Notes under the pieces: generated by a model
Told to the model about the DNA's origin: nothing
The model's database searches: none
The model's input: the letters and a program-made list of their open reading frames with translations, nothing else
Shown here: one piece after another, positions 62,279-64,000 of the stretch
Position numbering within the stretch: position 1 is the stretch's first letter
How the letters are laid out: each line of letters opens with the position of its first letter
Made by a program: the position numbers and the translations under genes
DNA from: Caenorhabditis elegans
Lineage: Eukaryota; Nematoda; Chromadorea; Rhabditida; Rhabditidae
Reading direction: 5' to 3'
DNA: 64,000 nt
Assembly (NCBI RefSeq): GCF_000002985.6
Contig: NC_003284.9
Span: 12,214,001-12,278,000 of the forward strand

Positions 62279-62852
62279 TTTATTTAATTAATATTTATTT
62301 ATTTAATTAATATTTATTTATTTAATTAATATTTATTCATTTAATTAATTAATATTTATTTATTTAATTAATATTTATTTATTTAATTAATATTTATTTA
62401 TTTAATTAATATTTATCTATTTATTTAATTAATATTTATTTATTTAATTAATATTTATTTATTCATTTAATTAATATTTATTTATTTAATTAATATTTAT
62501 TTATTTAATTAATATTTATTTATTTATTTAATTAATATATATTTATTTATTTAATTAATATATATTTATTTAATTAATATTTATTTATTTATTTAATACT
62601 TATCTATTTAATTAGTATTTATTTTTTTAATTAATATTTATTTATTTAATTAATATTTATTTATTCAATTGATATTTATTTTTTCATTTAATATTTATTT
62701 ATTCAATTAATATTTATTTATTTAATTAATATTTATTTTTTTATTTAATAAATAAATATTAATTAAATAAATTATTTATTTAATTAATATTTATGTATTT
62801 AATTAATATGAATTTATTTAATTAATATTTATTTATTTAATTAATATTTATT
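62279..62852 (+). repeat. Tandem array 2: 19-bp AT-only unit
   Basis: About 30 copies of AATATTTATTTATTTAATT with length variants (extra TTTA), a few C or G substitutions and a short inverted stretch near 62745-62772, where the unit reads in reverse complement. Almost pure A/T, able to unpair easily. Confidence 0.95.
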
Positions 62853-64000
62853 TGGTGCTATTTGGTGCTCCATCGGTGCTACATCGGTGCTATTTGGTGC
62901 TCCATCGGTGTTAAAGTGGTGCTATTTGGTGCTCCATCGGTGCTACATCGGTGCTATTTGGTGCTCCATCGGTGCTAAAGTGGTGCTTTTTGGTGCTCCA
63001 TCGATGATAAAGTGGTGCTATTTGGTGCTCTATCGGTGCTACATTGGTGCTATTTGGTGCTCCATCGGTGCTAAAATGGTGTCATTTTGTGCTCCATCGA
63101 TGCTAAAGTGGTGCTTTTTTGGTGCTCTATCGGTGCAAAAATGGTGCAATATGGTGCTCCACCGGTGCTACATCGGTGCTAAAGTGGTACTAATTGGTGC
63201 TCCATCGGTGCTACATCGGTGCTAAAGTGGTGCTATTTGGTGCTCCAACGGTGCTACATCGGTGCTACATTGGTGCTATTTGATGTACCAGCGGTGCTAC
63301 ATCGGTGCTATTTGGTGCTACATCGGTGCTAAAGTGGTGCTATTTGGTCTCCATCGGTGCTACATCGGTGCTATTTGGTGCTACATCGATGCTAAAGTGG
63401 TGCTATTTGGTCTCCATCGGTGCTACATTGGTGCTACATTGGTGCTATTTGGTGTTCCATCGGTGCTACATTGGTGCTATTTGGTGCTCCATTGGTGCTA
63501 CATTGGTGCTATTTGGTTTTCCATTGGTGCTACATTGGTGCTTTTTGGTGCTCCATCGGTGCTGAAGTGGTGCTATTTGGTGCTCCATCGGTGCTAAAGT
63601 GGTGCTATTTGGTGTTCCATCGGTGCTACATTGGTGCTATTTGGTGCTCCATTGGTGCTACATTGGTGCTATTTGGTCTCCATCGGTGCTACATTGGTTC
63701 TACATTGGTGCTATTTCGTGTTCCATCGGTGCTACATTGGTGCTATTTCGTGCTCCATCGGTGCTACATTGGTGCTATTTGGTGCTCCATCGGTGCTACA
63801 TCGGTGCTATTTGGTGCTACATCGGTGCTAAAGTGGTGCTATTTGGTCTCCATCGGTGCTACATCGGTGCTATTTGGTGCTACATCGATGCTAAAGTGGT
63901 GCTATTTGGTCTCCATCGGTGCTACATTGGTGCTACATTGGTGCTATTTGGTGTTCCATCGGTGCTACATTGGTGCTATTTGGTGCTCCATTGGTGCTAC
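62853..64000 (+). repeat. Tandem array 3: GGTGCT-based minisatellite, open at window end
   Basis: Monomers of 10-11 bp beginning GGTGCT (GGTGCTATTT, GGTGCTCCATC, GGTGCTACATC, GGTGCTAAAGT) are arranged in higher-order groups of roughly 30-45 bp, with larger blocks repeated (for example 63320-63480 resembles 63815-63980). The array runs off the window. Because few monomers create stops, several frames stay open for 70-110 codons; these are not genes. Confidence 0.95.

Noticed and set aside
62887-63831. Four long frames within the GGTGCT array (66-112 codons)
   Set aside because: They are translations of a stop-poor tandem repeat, open in several frames, with no start or splice context.

Overview
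The window looks like Caenorhabditis nuclear DNA, probably C. elegans or a near relative. It is AT-rich. The introns are mostly short (about 45-60 bp), nearly all with GTRAGT-like donors and a TTTCAG-type acceptor. Most start codons lie a few bases after a TTTCAG-like site that could be a spliced-leader acceptor. The gene families are also worm-like: C-terminally anchored carboxylesterases, a lustrin/Kunitz matrix protein and an otopetrin-like channel. All gene models were built by hand from ORFs, splice consensus and phase bookkeeping. Every model given a confidence above 0.6 closes in frame.

Layout. 3.2-5.1 kb (+): small secreted or type I membrane protein with two EGF-like modules. 5.7-19.0 kb (+): four tandem carboxylesterase genes (A-D), each with a signal peptide, a Ser-Glu-His triad and a C-terminal membrane anchor. 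Intron 4 of A carries a tRNA-derived SINE and intron 4 of C a palindromic MITE. 21.6-26.6 kb (+): SMC6-family ATPase. 27.7-30.5 kb (+): a fifth, more diverged esterase (E). 30.5-42.65 kb: 12 kb with no gene I can support. 42.65-44.55 kb (+): a 204-aa intracellular protein of unknown family. 46.9-52.3 kb (+): large secreted cysteine-rich protein (CBM14-like, lustrin-type repeats, three Kunitz domains, EB-like tail). 53.1-56.9 kb (-): otopetrin-family proton channel. 58.8-59.3 kb (+): a weak candidate for a small membrane-protein gene. 61.0-61.4 kb (-): free-standing SUMO-like protein without the C-terminal Gly-Gly. 62.1-64.0 kb: three different tandem-repeat arrays that abut one another and run off the window.

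How the genes may work together. Genes A-D share a GATA-type site 30-90 bp upstream of the start codon, which suggests intestinal expression. A-C end in an acidic dileucine motif of the kind that sorts proteins to lysosomes or lysosome-related organelles. This fits known C. elegans CEST carboxylesterases, which acylate ascarosides and glucosides in gut granules, but the substrates here are unknown. The SMC6-like gene interrupts the esterase family and has no evident functional tie to it. The lustrin/Kunitz protein is probably extracellular matrix or cuticle. I vaguely recall a comparable X-linked esterase cluster in C. elegans but could not check it, so no gene symbols are assigned.
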